Shown here piece by piece: positions 17,665 to 28,192 of a DNA stretch of 64,000 nucleotides. The notes beneath the pieces were generated by a model. That model worked only from the letters and a program-made list of their open reading frames with translations, did no database searches and was not told where the DNA came from. Source of the stretch: Sphingorhabdus sp. EL138 (GTDB taxonomy: Bacteria; Pseudomonadota; Alphaproteobacteria; Sphingomonadales; Sphingomonadaceae); NCBI RefSeq assembly GCF_900258045.1, contig NZ_OGVD01000003.1, forward strand, positions 620,001-684,000, read 5' to 3'. How positions within the stretch are numbered: the first letter of the stretch is position 1; the number at the start of each line of letters is the position of its first letter. The translations under genes and the position numbers were made by a program.

Positions 17665-18012
17665 ATGGCGACAGCAAAACAGGTTATCGAGAAATTCTGG
17701 AAGATCCAGAACGAGCATGATTATACAAAGCTCAATCCTCTTTTTGCCGACAATGCGGTGTTCGAAGATCCAGCCATCGGGCGGGTTGAGGGCAAGCCAG
17801 CTATCGAAAAACTTCTCGCCGGATTGACCAAGGAACTGGCGGACAAGAAAATGCATTTCGAAGTTCTCGAAATTGCTGGCGATGACCATGTCGCCTGGTC
17901 GCGCTGGCTCTGGAAAAGACCTGAAGGCGATATTGAAGGGGTTGGACTATACAAGGTCGCGGATGGCCAGCTGATATCCTATCGCGACTTTTATGCGGTG
18001 CCCAAAGGATAG
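17665..18012 (+). CDS. NTF2-like (SnoaL fold) protein
   Basis: 115 residues of the cone-shaped NTF2/SnoaL fold: the N-terminal helices (QVIEKFWKIQNEHDYTKLNPLF), the typical DNAVFEDP turn, and the curved sheet ending KVADGQLISYRDFYAVP. Proteins of this size serve as isomerases, cyclases or simple binding domains; nothing here identifies the ligand. The ATG at 17665 has AGAGGA upstream; an upstream GTG at 17641 is less likely. Confidence 0.8.
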   Translation: MATAKQVIEKFWKIQNEHDYTKLNPLFADNAVFEDPAIGRVEGKPAIEKLLAGLTKELADKKMHFEVLEIAGDDHVAWSRWLWKRPEGDIEGVGLYKVADGQLISYRDFYAVPKG

Positions 18013-18017
18013 CACTT

Positions 18018-18347
18018 TTAATCCTTCGGTTGAATATCTTCCGGATAGGGATTGCGCGATATCAGGCCCCATGAACTGTTGTTTGACAGGCTTTGGCGCG
18101 CATCAATCTCGATCAGCAACTCTTTGGTCTTGATGATATCCGCACCGACAGCGGACGATAATGTCTCGATACTGCGCCACTTATATTTTTCGCCGCGCAG
18201 CAAAAGGATCAGCCGCTCTTTGCGCTTGTCATCCAGCCGATATTCGCGGCGCTTGGCCAGCCAATGGGTGAGAAACACCGTCGCAAGCGAAGCAACCGCG
18301 CCGACCACGGCGCCGATAAGGACGGCAATTTCTGCACTAACGGTCAT
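18018..18347 (-). CDS. Small single-helix membrane protein, unknown
   Basis: 109 residues: one N-terminal membrane helix (about 6-28), then a highly basic segment (AKRREYRLDDKRKERL) and a helical C-terminus resembling a small winged-helix-like unit (WRSIETLSSAVGADIIKTKELL). No family recognised. It is 21 bases downstream of the flavin oxidoreductase gene in the opposite-reading run, so the two may share a transcript. Confidence 0.6.
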   Translation of the reverse strand: MTVSAEIAVLIGAVVGAVASLATVFLTHWLAKRREYRLDDKRKERLILLLRGEKYKWRSIETLSSAVGADIIKTKELLIEIDARQSLSNNSSWGLISRNPYPEDIQPKD

Positions 18348-18368
18348 TCCGGTTCCTCCAAGTTTCGA

Positions 18369-19367
18369 TCAGGGATTAGGCCACATCAGGGCGCTTTTCA
18401 TTTCCGATTCAATGTCAGCAATCAACGTTGCCGCATCTGGCACGCTGGATATCATGCCAGCAGACTCGCCGATACCGATATGTGCTCTGTCAAAATCTGC
18501 CTGACGCACGCCGTCATCATAGGCGGCCCGGCCTTCCTCCGGATCATTTCTCAACACATCTATGCGATCTTCCCATTGCCGGTACAGGTCATTCCGGATG
18601 GCCCGAAAGTCAAAAGACTCGGGCCAGTTTTTCCGCCGTAATATATCAAAGACCGAGCTGCGCGCTGTATTATCACCATCGGTCTGGGTCGCAACTTTCT
18701 TGGCTTTCGGGTTGGCTAGACATTCGCTGGTGGCCCAATACCGGGATCCCATCATGGCGCCATCTGCGCCCAGCACCATAGCCGCAGCAAGGCCGCGACC
18801 ATCGGCAATGCCTCCAGCACCCAGCAAATGGGTTTCGGGTGCATGGGCGGCAAGCCAGTCTGCCGTTTCTGAGATAAAAGAGAATGTCCCTCTGCCGCGA
18901 TCTTGGGTCGCGCCATGTCCACCGGCTTCGGTACCCTGCGCAACAATTATTTTCGCGCCGGCCTCAATCGCCACCGGCAAATCTTTCAGCGAATGGATCT
19001 GGCATATCAGCGTCGCTCCTGATCGCAGAATCCGTTCAGAAAATGGGCGGGGATCGCCAAAGGATAGCATGATCGCAGCGGGACGATGATTGTCCATCAG
19101 CCAGTTTAGCGCGTCGGAATTTTCCGCAAGCTTCCAACTGATGAATCCGCAGCCAAGGCGTTTCATGGCCGCAGGATCGTCTTTGAGCGCATCCGCCGCG
19201 ATGTCATATTCCCGGCTGGTCCATTCAAGATCACCATAGCCGCCGCCAACCAGCCCCAATGTTCCGGCCCGTGCACAAGCCGATGCCAGCGCGCCGCCAG
19301 AGGCCAGCGCCATTGGCGCAAGTGCCAGCGGTATCTTCAAATCGAAATGATCGGCAAAGCGTGTCAC
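18369..19367 (-). CDS. Nitronate monooxygenase-like FMN oxidoreductase
   Basis: 332-residue TIM-barrel flavoprotein of the 2-nitropropane dioxygenase family: N-terminal PLALAPMALASGG, the glycine-rich FMN phosphate segments QGTEAGGHG and LGAGGIADGRG, and GADGAMMGSRYWA. The family oxidises alkyl nitronates or reduces quinones with NADH. The start codon is GTG (19365-19367), with GAAGGA upstream. It is not part of an obvious pathway cluster. Confidence 0.85.
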   Translation of the reverse strand: MTRFADHFDLKIPLALAPMALASGGALASACARAGTLGLVGGGYGDLEWTSREYDIAADALKDDPAAMKRLGCGFISWKLAENSDALNWLMDNHRPAAIMLSFGDPRPFSERILRSGATLICQIHSLKDLPVAIEAGAKIIVAQGTEAGGHGATQDRGRGTFSFISETADWLAAHAPETHLLGAGGIADGRGLAAAMVLGADGAMMGSRYWATSECLANPKAKKVATQTDGDNTARSSVFDILRRKNWPESFDFRAIRNDLYRQWEDRIDVLRNDPEEGRAAYDDGVRQADFDRAHIGIGESAGMISSVPDAATLIADIESEMKSALMWPNP

Positions 19368-19425
19368 TCTTGTTCCTTCAAAAATGCGATAATCGTTTCG
19401 GCGATCTTGCTGGTAATGGTGTGCG

Positions 19426-19623
19426 CTAGAAGTCTATCGCCAGTCCCTTATGTTCCCAATCTCCATAACGAGTAGGGCTGTTCTTTTCTAAAATTTCGTC
19501 GGCTTTCTCAAGCGGATCGGGTTCCGGAACCGGAGGATTTTTGGACAGATGGGCAGGTGGTTTGACATTGTCGGGACGTTCTCCCGGCTGGCGAGTATCA
19601 GATTTTCTATCATTTTTGGCCAT
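19426..19623 (-). CDS. Succinate dehydrogenase assembly factor 4 family (DUF1674)
   Basis: 65 residues with a Pro/Lys-rich disordered N-terminal half and the conserved C-terminal signature RYGDWEHKGLAIDF of DUF1674. In mitochondria SDHAF4/Sdh8 binds flavinylated SdhA and shields it before complex II assembly; alphaproteobacterial homologs are thought to do the same. No sdh gene is in the window. Divergent from htpX. Confidence 0.82.
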   Translation of the reverse strand: MAKNDRKSDTRQPGERPDNVKPPAHLSKNPPVPEPDPLEKADEILEKNSPTRYGDWEHKGLAIDF

Positions 19624-19707
19624 ATTTTCTATTTTCCATATGTTTGAAAAACCCCGCCTCAGCCCCTATATTGAAGGGGAAAGCACTATAATCAAGCGAG
19701 TTGACCT

Positions 19708-20607
19708 ATGAATTTTCTAAAGACAACCATGTTGCTGGCGGCACTGACAGCCTTGTTCATGGTTATGGGATTCTCACTTGGCGGTCCGCGCGGCGCGATA
19801 TTGGCGCTTCTGGTGGCGGCTGGAATGAACCTCTTCACTTACTGGAACGCCGATAAAATTGTGCTGAAAATGCACAAGGCGGTCGAGGTCGATGCCAGCA
19901 GCCATCCGGAATTTTATACGATGGTGCAGCGACTGGCGCAGCGTGCGCAGCTGCCGATGCCGAAAGTCTATATTGTTGATCAGGCGCAGCCCAATGCCTT
20001 TGCTACCGGCCGCGATCCGGAACATTCGGCGGTGGCGGCAACAACCGGTCTGCTCAACATGCTGAGCTATGACGAGATTGAAGGCGTGATGGCGCATGAG
20101 CTCGGCCATGTGAAAAACCGCGATACGCTGATCATGACAATGGTTGCTACGATCGCCGGTGCTGTTTCGATGCTCGCCAATTTCGGCCTGTTCTTCCGCG
20201 ACAATCGCGGCATTGCCGGGTTGTTGGCGGTGTTCATCGCGCCCTTTGCGGCGATGATCGTGCAAATGGCGATCAGCCGGACCCGCGAATATGGCGCGGA
20301 TCGGTCAGCAGCCGAGATTAGCGGCAAGCCGCTAGCGCTTGCGTCCGCTTTGCACAAGATTTCTGGACAGGCACAGCGTATTGCCAACCCGGTGGCCCAG
20401 CGCAATCCTGCCGCAGCGCAACTCTATATTGTGCCATCCGGTGTGAAGCAGATGTTCTCGACCCACCCCGCAACCGAAGACCGCATCGCCGCGTTGCAGG
20501 ATATGGCCAGTGGCGGCGGATCGGACGGCTGGTCAAGCAATGCCGATGAAATTGGTGATATGGGCAGACTCAGAACCAAGCGTAGCGCGCTCGATCCAAC
20601 ACGGTGA
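19708..20607 (+). CDS. htpX: Membrane zinc protease HtpX
   Basis: 299 residues of the M48B family. Two N-terminal membrane helices (residues 4-44), the zinc motif HELGH at 130-134, a second helix pair near 150-190, and the downstream Glu ligand in [11 protein letters not shown]. HtpX degrades misfolded inner-membrane proteins with FtsH. It opens a rightward set htpX-RNA methyltransferase-rpe-heparinase-purH that is common in sphingomonads. Confidence 0.94.
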   Translation: MNFLKTTMLLAALTALFMVMGFSLGGPRGAILALLVAAGMNLFTYWNADKIVLKMHKAVEVDASSHPEFYTMVQRLAQRAQLPMPKVYIVDQAQPNAFATGRDPEHSAVAATTGLLNMLSYDEIEGVMAHELGHVKNRDTLIMTMVATIAGAVSMLANFGLFFRDNRGIAGLLAVFIAPFAAMIVQMAISRTREYGADRSAAEISGKPLALASALHKISGQAQRIANPVAQRNPAAAQLYIVPSGVKQMFSTHPATEDRIAALQDMASGGGSDGWSSNADEIGDMGRLRTKRSALDPTR

Positions 20608-20712
20608 TGCAAAGCGCCAAGCGCGCCGCACTTGATCCAAAGTGAAGTGTGTTTATGGGGAGATCAGCGTGATCCGCTCTGGATTCCGCAGTAAGTGCGG
20701 AATGCAAAATAT

Positions 20713-21993
20713 ATGAACAACCCAGGCTCTTCCAGAATTCCCGGTCTCCCGGCCCGCACGGCGGCGCTGCGGCTGCTGGATGCCGTCTGCAGGCGCGGAG
20801 AAACGTTGGATCAAGCCATGGCAGCGGCGACCTCGAAACTTTCCAATCCGTCTGACCGGTCGCTGGCGCATAATATCGCAGCTAACGCCCTGCGTTGGAT
20901 GACCGCGCTCGATGCAATGATCGACAGTGCGACCAGGAAACGCTTGCCCGATGATGCCAAGGCGCGAATGGCGCTGCGCATTGCCTTGGTGCAGGTTCTG
21001 GTACTGGAAACACCGCAACATGCTGCGATTGCTACAGCTTTGCCACTCGTCCATGGTGGGCCGCGACGACTTGTGCATGGCGTTTTCTCCACCGTGATGC
21101 GCGGACTGGAATCTGGTAAGCTGACCTTGCCCGAGGCTCCCGAGATACCTGGCGAAACGCTCGATCGCTGGACCCATCATTGGGGAGAAGATGTGGCCAG
21201 CAGTGCAGGTCGTGCCTGGGCCAGTGCGCCGCCGCTCGATCTCAGTTTCAAGGATGATGATATCGGCGCGTTGGAGGGTGAGAGGCTCTCCCCCAAACAT
21301 CTGCGTATGCCATCGGGGTCGTCCGTCACCGATCTGGCGGGCTTTGACGATGGTGCCTTTTGGGTACAGGATCTGGCAGCGTCCTTGCCAGCCCGATTGC
21401 TCGGCGAAGGTGGCGGCAAAACCGTGCTCGATCTTTGTGCTGCGCCGGGTGGCAAAACCATGCAGCTCGCGTCTGCGGGCTGGAAAACCATATCTGTTGA
21501 CAATAGCGCAAAACGGATGGAGCGGTTCAAGGATAATCTCGCTCGCACCAAACTGGACGCGGAAATTGTGATCGCGGATCTGATGAACTGGGAGCCATCA
21601 CAGCTCGCTGACGCGATCCTGCTGGACGCGCCATGCAGCGCGACGGGTATTTTTCGCCGCCATCCTGATGTGCTGCATTGCATCGGATCGCGCCAGGTTG
21701 CCGAGCGCGCAGACGTACAAAAAACACTGCTCGACCGGATTGCAACATGGGTCAAACCGGGCGGGATGCTGGTCTATGCCGTCTGTTCGCTGGAGCCGGA
21801 AGAGGGCGAGGAACAGATAGAGCAATTTTTGGAAAACCATGCGGATTATGAGCTGGTCGCAGCCCGGAGTGATGAACTTCCCAATGGCATCGAACCCGAT
21901 GATAAGGGATGCGTGCGGACGCTGCCCAATATGCTCTCAGAAAAAGGGTGTCTCGACGGCTTTTTCATCGCGCGGTTGCAGCGAAAAGGTTGA
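20713..21993 (+). CDS. RsmB/NOP-family RNA (cytosine-5) methyltransferase
   Basis: About 426 residues. An NusB-like N-terminal domain (AALRLLDAVCRRGETLDQA to about 140) precedes the Rossmann methyltransferase domain: SAM motif LDLCAAPGGKTMQLA, DAPCSATGIFRRHPD with one active-site Cys and YAVCSLEPEEGEEQ with the nucleophile Cys. This matches RsmB, which makes m5C967 in 16S rRNA, although related enzymes modify other sites. ATG at 20713 is preferred over the GTG at 20695. Confidence 0.9.
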   Translation: MNNPGSSRIPGLPARTAALRLLDAVCRRGETLDQAMAAATSKLSNPSDRSLAHNIAANALRWMTALDAMIDSATRKRLPDDAKARMALRIALVQVLVLETPQHAAIATALPLVHGGPRRLVHGVFSTVMRGLESGKLTLPEAPEIPGETLDRWTHHWGEDVASSAGRAWASAPPLDLSFKDDDIGALEGERLSPKHLRMPSGSSVTDLAGFDDGAFWVQDLAASLPARLLGEGGGKTVLDLCAAPGGKTMQLASAGWKTISVDNSAKRMERFKDNLARTKLDAEIVIADLMNWEPSQLADAILLDAPCSATGIFRRHPDVLHCIGSRQVAERADVQKTLLDRIATWVKPGGMLVYAVCSLEPEEGEEQIEQFLENHADYELVAARSDELPNGIEPDDKGCVRTLPNMLSEKGCLDGFFIARLQRKG

Positions 21994-22111
21994 TCGGACG
22001 ATGAAATTCAGCCTGTCCCCAAATTGTCCACAGACCTTTAAGATTACCGCTGAATCGCGCCTTGCGGGTCCAATGCAAAAATCCTAGACGCAAGATGGTA
22101 AAGGAACCGTC

Positions 22112-22774
22112 ATGACCAGCCCTGTCCGTATCGCCCCCTCCATTCTTTCTGCAGATTTCGCGCGGCTGGGTGAAGAGGTCCGAGCGATTGACGAAGCGGG
22201 TTGTGACTGGGTGCATGTTGACGTCATGGACGGTCATTTTGTTCCGAATATTACCATCGGCCCGGCTGTCGTCAAAGCGCTGCGTCCGCATAGCGAGAAG
22301 CCGTTTGACGTACATTTGATGATTTCGCCGGTGGATCAGTATCTTGAGGCTTTTGCCGACGCCGGTGCAGATATCATTTCTTTCCATCCCGAGGCCGGAG
22401 CCCACCCGCATCGCACCGTGCAAACAATCCACACGCTGGGCAAGCAGGCCGGACTGGTCCTCAATCCTGCTACGTCGCTGGATGTGCTCGATTATCTGAT
22501 CGACGATCTTGATCTTATTTTGGTCATGAGCGTCAATCCCGGTTTCGGCGGACAGAGCTTTATCGATACACAGCTGCGAAAGATTGAAGCGATCCGTCAG
22601 CGCATTGACGCAACTGGCAAGGATATCCGGCTGGAAGTGGATGGCGGTATTGATTTGAATACAGCGCCCAAGGCGATTGCAGCGGGTGCCGACACGTTGG
22701 TAGCGGGCACAGCGACCTTTCGCGGTGGCCCTGACCAATATGCCGCCAACATAAGCGGTCTGAGGGGTGAATGA
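22112..22774 (+). CDS. rpe: Ribulose-phosphate 3-epimerase
   Basis: 220-residue TIM barrel with all family marks: IAPSILSADFARLG, the metal-binding HVDVMDGHFVPNI, DVHLM, VMSVNPGFGGQSF and EVDGGI. It interconverts ribulose 5-phosphate and xylulose 5-phosphate in the pentose phosphate cycle. Its stop overlaps the start of the heparinase-like gene (ATGA), indicating coupled translation. Confidence 0.96.
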   Translation: MTSPVRIAPSILSADFARLGEEVRAIDEAGCDWVHVDVMDGHFVPNITIGPAVVKALRPHSEKPFDVHLMISPVDQYLEAFADAGADIISFHPEAGAHPHRTVQTIHTLGKQAGLVLNPATSLDVLDYLIDDLDLILVMSVNPGFGGQSFIDTQLRKIEAIRQRIDATGKDIRLEVDGGIDLNTAPKAIAAGADTLVAGTATFRGGPDQYAANISGLRGE

Positions 22775-24573
22775 GCGCAGACCGTCCCGAAAATGAAAGT
22801 CCCGCCGATGATCCCGCTAGTGATCCAGGCGGCGGACTAGAGCGCTATAGCGGCGAAGAAAGCGAGGCGCCGGAAGGACGTAGTCTGACCCTTCGTGCGG
22901 GGGGTGATCGCGGGCAATCGCTGGCGGAGCAAACCGCGCTGCTCTATTATCGTATGACTTGGCGAATGCCGCTGCATCGGTTGCGGCTGTCGGGAAAACT
23001 ACCGCTGCGCTTGCTCGCTGTACCGGTTGACCCGGTCGATGGTGACCGGGTGCAGGGCATGGCAGTCCGTGCAGGCCATTTCCTTTTTCGCGGTCTCCAG
23101 AAAAAACTCGACGGCATTGATTTTGCTGACCTGAAATTGCCGCCTGCTTTTGAAGACTATGTCCATCGTTTTGTCTGGCTGCGTGATCTTGATACTGCCG
23201 CATCCCGCGACCAAGCCTTGCCGGTTGCTGAAAAGCTGGTCGAACAATGGCTCGATGCCAACGGCAAGAAAATCCGGCAACCAGCCTGGCGCCCCGACAA
23301 TTGCGGCTGGCGCCTGCTCATCTGGGCCAGTCATGCACCGCTGATCCTCTCGTCGAACGACCTGATTTATCGCTCCAAAGTCCTCAACAACATTGCTCGT
23401 ACTGCCCGGCACCTCGACCGGACGGCTGACAAGGCGACTTCCAGCCTCGGCCGTCTCGTTGCGTGGAGCGGGGTGGTCGCCGCGTCGCTGCTGATTCCCG
23501 AAGGACGGGTGCGCCGTATTGTCGGGGAAGCGGGTCTGGAAAAGGCGATGGGTGAATTTTTCTATCCCGACGGCGGATCTGTTTCACGCTCTCCGCTTAA
23601 TCAGATGGACGCGGTGATCCTGCTTTCAATGCTGAAGCAAGTCTATCTAGCCCGTGAAGAAGATGCGCCCGAATTCCTCGAAAATGCGCTGGCACTGGCT
23701 GTGCCACCGTTGACCGGCCTCACCCATTTCGATGGCAGTATGGGCAATTGGCAGGGTGGCGGCGCGACGTCGACGGAGCAGGTCGATCAAGCCATTGAAG
23801 CCAGTGGTATTCGCGCAAGGCCCCTGCGGCAGGCGCGCGATTGGGGTTATCAACGCGTGTCGTCAGGACGTTCCGTGTTGATAATGGATGCAGCGCCGCC
23901 GCCGATCGCAAGGATGGCGGTCGCGGGCTGTGCGTCGACACTGGCATTTGAATTTTCCAACGGCGACAACCGGATTATCGGCAATTGCGGTGGCGCGGGG
24001 CTGGTCGGCGCGACCATTCCGGCGGCACTGGCACGCGGACTGCGGACAACGGCGGCACACAGCACCCTGTGTATCGACAACAGCAACAGCACCTCGATCC
24101 TGCCTGACGGCAAATTGGGCCGCGGGGTGAACGAGGTGGAACTGTTCCGCCGTGATGTTGAAAATGCGACCCGGCTGGAGGCGAGCCATGATGGTTATGC
24201 ACGGCGTTTCGGGCTGCTCCACAAACGCTTGTTACTGATGCGCTCTGATGGGCTAGAACTGCGCGGTGAGGATATGCTGATCCCCGATGGCCGCAAACGC
24301 CGGCGCAAGAAAAAGGACGTGGAATATGCGCTGCGTTTCCACCTTGGTCCTGATATTGAAAGTGACCTGATATCCGAAGGCAAGGGCGTGCTATTGCGTC
24401 TGAAAGACGGAAATCTATGGCAATTTCGCGCTACAAGCGGGACAATCATTCTTGAAGACAGCGTCTGGGTCGATGGCATGGGTATCCCTCATGGCGTCAT
24501 GCAGATGGTGATAACAGACACGGTGGGCAGCGGCGGCGGCGCGACTGGCTGGCTGCTCAAACATATGGGATAA
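22771..24573 (+). CDS. Heparinase II/III-fold family protein
   Basis: 600 residues, no signal peptide and an acidic N-terminal 45-residue leader. An (alpha/alpha) toroid occupies about residues 60-330, followed by the beta-sandwich domain from about 350 ([33 protein letters not shown], then the basic run RKRRRKKKD). This is the standalone heparinase II/III-like protein found between rpe and purH in sphingomonads. True polysaccharide lyase activity has not been shown for that group; lack of a signal peptide argues against an extracellular lyase. Confidence 0.85.
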   Translation: MSADRPENESPADDPASDPGGGLERYSGEESEAPEGRSLTLRAGGDRGQSLAEQTALLYYRMTWRMPLHRLRLSGKLPLRLLAVPVDPVDGDRVQGMAVRAGHFLFRGLQKKLDGIDFADLKLPPAFEDYVHRFVWLRDLDTAASRDQALPVAEKLVEQWLDANGKKIRQPAWRPDNCGWRLLIWASHAPLILSSNDLIYRSKVLNNIARTARHLDRTADKATSSLGRLVAWSGVVAASLLIPEGRVRRIVGEAGLEKAMGEFFYPDGGSVSRSPLNQMDAVILLSMLKQVYLAREEDAPEFLENALALAVPPLTGLTHFDGSMGNWQGGGATSTEQVDQAIEASGIRARPLRQARDWGYQRVSSGRSVLIMDAAPPPIARMAVAGCASTLAFEFSNGDNRIIGNCGGAGLVGATIPAALARGLRTTAAHSTLCIDNSNSTSILPDGKLGRGVNEVELFRRDVENATRLEASHDGYARRFGLLHKRLLLMRSDGLELRGEDMLIPDGRKRRRKKKDVEYALRFHLGPDIESDLISEGKGVLLRLKDGNLWQFRATSGTIILEDSVWVDGMGIPHGVMQMVITDTVGSGGGATGWLLKHMG

Positions 24574-24581
24574 AGACGATC

Positions 24582-26174
24582 ATGACAGAGAATATTACGA
24601 TCAAACGGGCTCTGCTTTCGGTGTCCGACAAAAGCGGTTTGGAGGATCTGGGCAAGGAACTGGCCGCCATGGGCGTGGCGTTGATCTCCACAGGCGGTAC
24701 GGCAAAGGCCCTGCGCGATGCCGGGCTTGATGTTGCTGACATTTCTGATGTTACCCATTTCCCGGAGATGATGGACGGCCGCGTGAAAACCCTGCATCCC
24801 AAGGTCCATGGCGGCTTGCTCGCCCGTCGTGATAATGCGGGCCATGTCGCGTCGATGGAGGAGCATGACATTGCCGGGATCGATCTGGTAATCGTCAACC
24901 TCTATCCCTTTGCCCAGACTGTGGTCAAAGGCGCGGCTCGTGACGAAATTATTGAGAATATCGACATTGGTGGCCCCAGCATGGTGCGCAGCGCGGCGAA
25001 AAACCATGATTTCGTGACCATCGTTACCGACCCGTCGGATTACGACATATTGCTTGCGGAACTGAAAGAAAGCGGCGGTGCGACAAGCCTCGATTTCCGC
25101 AAGAAAATGGCGGCCAAGGCCTTTGCCGCAACGGCGAGCTATGACGGCATGATTGCACAATGGTTCGGCTTTGCCGACCAACAGCAGATGTTCCCGCCGA
25201 CCCTGCCACTCACCATGAGCCAGCCGACGGAACTGCGCTATGGCGAAAACCCGCACCAGATGGCTGCGCTTTATCTGCCGGATGGACCATCCGCCAAGGG
25301 CATTGCCCAGGCAGAACAATTGCAGGGCAAGGCACTGAGCTATAATAATTATAATGACGCTGATGCCGCGCTGGAACTGGTCAGCGAGTTTCGTGACGGG
25401 CCGCCAACCGTAGTGATTGTCAAACATGCCAATCCCTGCGGTGTGGCAAGCGGCGACAGCATATTGGAAGCCTATAAGGCCGCGCTCGCCTGTGACAGTG
25501 TTTCGGCCTTTGGCGGGATTATCGCGGTCAACCGGCCGCTGGACGGCGCGGCGGCCGAAGCGATGACCGGCATTTTCACCGAAGTCGTCTGCGCGCCCGA
25601 TGCAGATGCCGATGCCCGCGCGATTTTTGCGAAGAAGAAGAACCTGCGGCTCTTGCTGACGGGTGAGCTGCCGGATCCTGCGCGTGGCGGCATGGGGTTG
25701 AAGTCGATAGCGGGCGGCTATCTGCTGCAATCGCGCGACAATGGACAGATTGCCGAAGAAGACCTGAAATGCGTCACCAAGCGCCAGCCGAGCGCTCGGG
25801 AAAAAGCGGACTGCCTGTTTGCCTGGACTGTCGCCAAGCATGTGAAATCCAACGCGATTGTCTATGCCAAGGACGGCTCGACCGCAGGCGTTGGCGCGGG
25901 GCAGATGAACCGGCTGGAGTCCGCGCGGATTGCCGCATGGAAAGCCAAGGACGCAGCTGAAAAAGCCGGTTGGAGTGAAACACGGACGATTGGATCAGCT
26001 GTGGCCTCCGACGCCTTCTTCCCCTTTGCCGATGGCCTGATGGCGGCGGTCGAAGCGGGCGCAACGGCGGTGATTCAACCCGGCGGCTCGATCCGCGATG
26101 ACGAGGTAATTGCAGCGGCAGACGAGGCGGGCTTGGCGATGCTGTTTACCGGGATGCGGCATTTCCGTCATTGA
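24582..26174 (+). CDS. purH: Bifunctional AICAR formyltransferase/IMP cyclohydrolase
   Basis: 530 residues. The N-terminal IMP cyclohydrolase domain (MGS-like) has [14 protein letters not shown] and [15 protein letters not shown]; the C-terminal formyltransferase domain has [13 protein letters not shown], the catalytic KHANPCGVA loop and [10 protein letters not shown]. It carries out the last two steps of purine biosynthesis. It lies 8 bases after the heparinase-like gene. The stop is followed by an 8-bp inverted repeat AACGGCTT/AAGCCGTT (26179-26219). Confidence 0.96.
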   Translation: MTENITIKRALLSVSDKSGLEDLGKELAAMGVALISTGGTAKALRDAGLDVADISDVTHFPEMMDGRVKTLHPKVHGGLLARRDNAGHVASMEEHDIAGIDLVIVNLYPFAQTVVKGAARDEIIENIDIGGPSMVRSAAKNHDFVTIVTDPSDYDILLAELKESGGATSLDFRKKMAAKAFAATASYDGMIAQWFGFADQQQMFPPTLPLTMSQPTELRYGENPHQMAALYLPDGPSAKGIAQAEQLQGKALSYNNYNDADAALELVSEFRDGPPTVVIVKHANPCGVASGDSILEAYKAALACDSVSAFGGIIAVNRPLDGAAAEAMTGIFTEVVCAPDADADARAIFAKKKNLRLLLTGELPDPARGGMGLKSIAGGYLLQSRDNGQIAEEDLKCVTKRQPSAREKADCLFAWTVAKHVKSNAIVYAKDGSTAGVGAGQMNRLESARIAAWKAKDAAEKAGWSETRTIGSAVASDAFFPFADGLMAAVEAGATAVIQPGGSIRDDEVIAAADEAGLAMLFTGMRHFRH

Positions 26175-26196
26175 TGAAAACGGCTTTTTGGTGACG

Positions 26197-26218
26197 TCCG
26201 CTATCGGGATGAAGCCGT
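26197..26218 (+). repeat. Degenerate copy of a 22-bp palindromic element
   Basis: The sequence TCCGCTATCGGGATGAAGCC and two following bases match the element at 50486-50507 at 18 of 22 positions. It lies just downstream of purH, within a larger inverted repeat that may form a 3' stem-loop. Confidence 0.4.
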
Positions 26219-26248
26219 TGTTGGCGTGGGCAGACGGCTGTCGCCTGC

Positions 26249-26779
26249 CTATTCGGGCAGAGCGATCAAATGGGCGATCATGCGAGTGCCTTCAAAAACG
26301 GCAGTATCTTCAACATTAATTCCATCTTCAACGAAGACGAAATCAAATACGCGGTCTTGATCAACATCGCTGTGCAGCATGGCCAAAAACCTGTCACCGG
26401 CATCGGCAGGATGCTGAATTCGGATAGTCACATTCTCGCTTTGACCCGGGTTGAGGTAAGTGAAACCGGAAACGATATCACCATCCGGGCGGCCATCAAT
26501 GACCGGGTGAAGGACAATCCAGCCCGCCTTTTCAATCGTTACGGCGGGAAAGGTCACCGCGGTTGTATTCGCGCGCAAGGTCGACACATCCGTTCCATCG
26601 ACGCGAACTTCGGAGGCGATGGACTTTCCATTCTGACGGGTCAAGCCTTCAACCTGAATCGCGTTGGCGGTGCCATTGCCCATTGTAATTTGAGATCTTT
26701 CGGGCGTTTCCTGTGCCGTGGCCGTTCCGGAGATGAATGCAATTGATAGGGCAAAAGACAGGGCGCGTTTGATGTGCAT
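26249..26779 (-). CDS. Exported DUF7282-like beta-sandwich protein
   Basis: 176 residues from the ATG at 26777-26779 (MHIKRALSF). A signal peptide ends near ATAQE. The mature part has the pattern of DUF7282: FPAVTIEKAGWIVLHPVIDG, then LNPGQSENVTIRI, then FLAMLHSDVDQDRVFDF with Asp-rich turns that could bind calcium. Function unknown; a secreted or periplasmic binding role is only a guess. It is convergent with purH and divergent from the SDR gene at 26970. Confidence 0.65.
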   Translation of the reverse strand: MHIKRALSFALSIAFISGTATAQETPERSQITMGNGTANAIQVEGLTRQNGKSIASEVRVDGTDVSTLRANTTAVTFPAVTIEKAGWIVLHPVIDGRPDGDIVSGFTYLNPGQSENVTIRIQHPADAGDRFLAMLHSDVDQDRVFDFVFVEDGINVEDTAVFEGTRMIAHLIALPE

Positions 26780-26969
26780 GACAGGAACCTCTTCACTTTC
26801 TTTCAGGCACATACCGGGCCTGCGGGTAATATTTCATTTCAAGTATGAATTGGTTTTGTAAACAACACAATAGCCGGGCAGGCCAGCTTGAAATACCCAA
26901 AGAGATATTGCGCACATAAGAGCGGGCTCCCCCTATACATTCGTGCTTCATTCCGCCAAACCTGTTTGC

Positions 26970-27743
26970 ATGAAACTGAAACTGGAAAACAAAGCCGTCC
27001 TTGTCACCGCTGGCAGCAAGGGCATTGGACTGGCCACCGCTTTGGGATTTCATGAATCCGGCGCCAATGTCGCGATTTGCGGGCGGTCGCAGGACAATCT
27101 GGATGCTGCTGCAGCGCAGATGCCCGGTTGTCTGGCGTTGACGGGCGATGTCTCGCAGGGGGAAGATATTGACCGCGTCATCGGTGCGGTGGCGGATAAA
27201 TTTGGCGGTATCGATATATTGGTGAACAATGCCGGCGGTCCCCCGCCTGGTCTTTTTGAAGACCTGTCCGATGGCGACTGGGACAATGCCGTGCAATTGA
27301 CCCTGATGTCGGTCATCCGCGCGACGCGGCTGGTTCTGCCTCATATGCGGGCGCAGAAATGGGGGCGGATTATCAATATTTCATCCTCGGGCGTGAAACA
27401 GCCGGTGCCAGGTCTTACCCTGTCGAACAGTATCAGGATGGCGGTACTCGGCTGGGCCAAGACGCTCGCCAATCAGGTGGCGGGCGATAACATATTGGTG
27501 AACACGGTCTGCCCCGGCTTTACCAATACCGACCGGGTCACGCAGATATTGGAGAATCAGTCCAGGGCATCGGGTAAGAGCACCGAAGAAATCGCTGCCG
27601 GCATAGCTGCCCAGATTCCCATGCAGCGAATTGGTGAACCGGAAGAAGTCGCCAATCTGGCAATTTTCCTGGGATCAGAGGCGGCGAGCTACATTACGGG
27701 CACAGCCATCCAGGTGGACGGCGGATCGGTACAGGGTTTCTGA
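26970..27743 (+). CDS. SDR-family protein with altered catalytic Tyr/Lys
   Basis: 257 residues with a normal Rossmann nucleotide motif (TAGSKGIG) and NNAGGPPP, and a C-terminus GTAIQVDGGSVQGF typical of FabG-like enzymes. Where the YxxxK pair is expected the sequence reads TLSNSIRMAV: aligned on the NISSSG serine, Tyr is replaced by Ser and Lys by Arg. It may therefore bind a cofactor without classical dehydrogenase chemistry, or use other residues. The start used is ATG 26970. Confidence 0.82.
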   Translation: MKLKLENKAVLVTAGSKGIGLATALGFHESGANVAICGRSQDNLDAAAAQMPGCLALTGDVSQGEDIDRVIGAVADKFGGIDILVNNAGGPPPGLFEDLSDGDWDNAVQLTLMSVIRATRLVLPHMRAQKWGRIINISSSGVKQPVPGLTLSNSIRMAVLGWAKTLANQVAGDNILVNTVCPGFTNTDRVTQILENQSRASGKSTEEIAAGIAAQIPMQRIGEPEEVANLAIFLGSEAASYITGTAIQVDGGSVQGF

Positions 27744-27778
27744 AAAGCCAGACAATAATTGCCGAATATTTATAGAAA

Positions 27779-28192
27779 CTATTCGGGTGTAGCGGCCTGC
27801 GCTGTTTGACCATCGCCTTCCGGTGCGGCGATAATGTCGCGGGTTACGCTGCCCTTGTCGACAGTGAACGTTCCGGCATCACCCACAGAAGAGCGGATAC
27901 CGGCATCGGCGTCACCAGCCTGACCGACAATCGCGGATTCGGTGACACTGCGTGCCTGCGCGCCGCCAAACATGGCTTCCAGCGTCTGTTGCTGCACACC
28001 ACCGGTTTGCGGGCGCGGCTGGCCGGGTTGTGGCGGGGTCAGAGCGAAATCGGGTGGAATCACCAGCGGTGCCTGGCGCGACACAGCGAATTCATCGGGA
28101 CGGTCACGGTCAAACAGGCCGCTGGAACCGCAAGCAGACAGCCCAACCAGTGAAACGAGACTGATACCAATTACTGATTTACGCATATTCAC
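27779..28192 (-). CDS. DUF3035 lipoprotein (BamF-like)
   Basis: 137 residues with lipobox LSAC (Cys21), followed by the DUF3035 signature FDRDRPDEFAVSRQAPLVIPPDF and a Pro/Gln-rich tail. DUF3035 proteins in Alphaproteobacteria are described as BAM-complex lipoproteins (BamF); I transfer that role by family only. It lies downstream of lspA, which encodes the peptidase that processes such lipoproteins, as in other alphaproteobacterial genomes. Confidence 0.78.
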   Translation of the reverse strand: MNMRKSVIGISLVSLVGLSACGSSGLFDRDRPDEFAVSRQAPLVIPPDFALTPPQPGQPRPQTGGVQQQTLEAMFGGAQARSVTESAIVGQAGDADAGIRSSVGDAGTFTVDKGSVTRDIIAAPEGDGQTAQAATPE

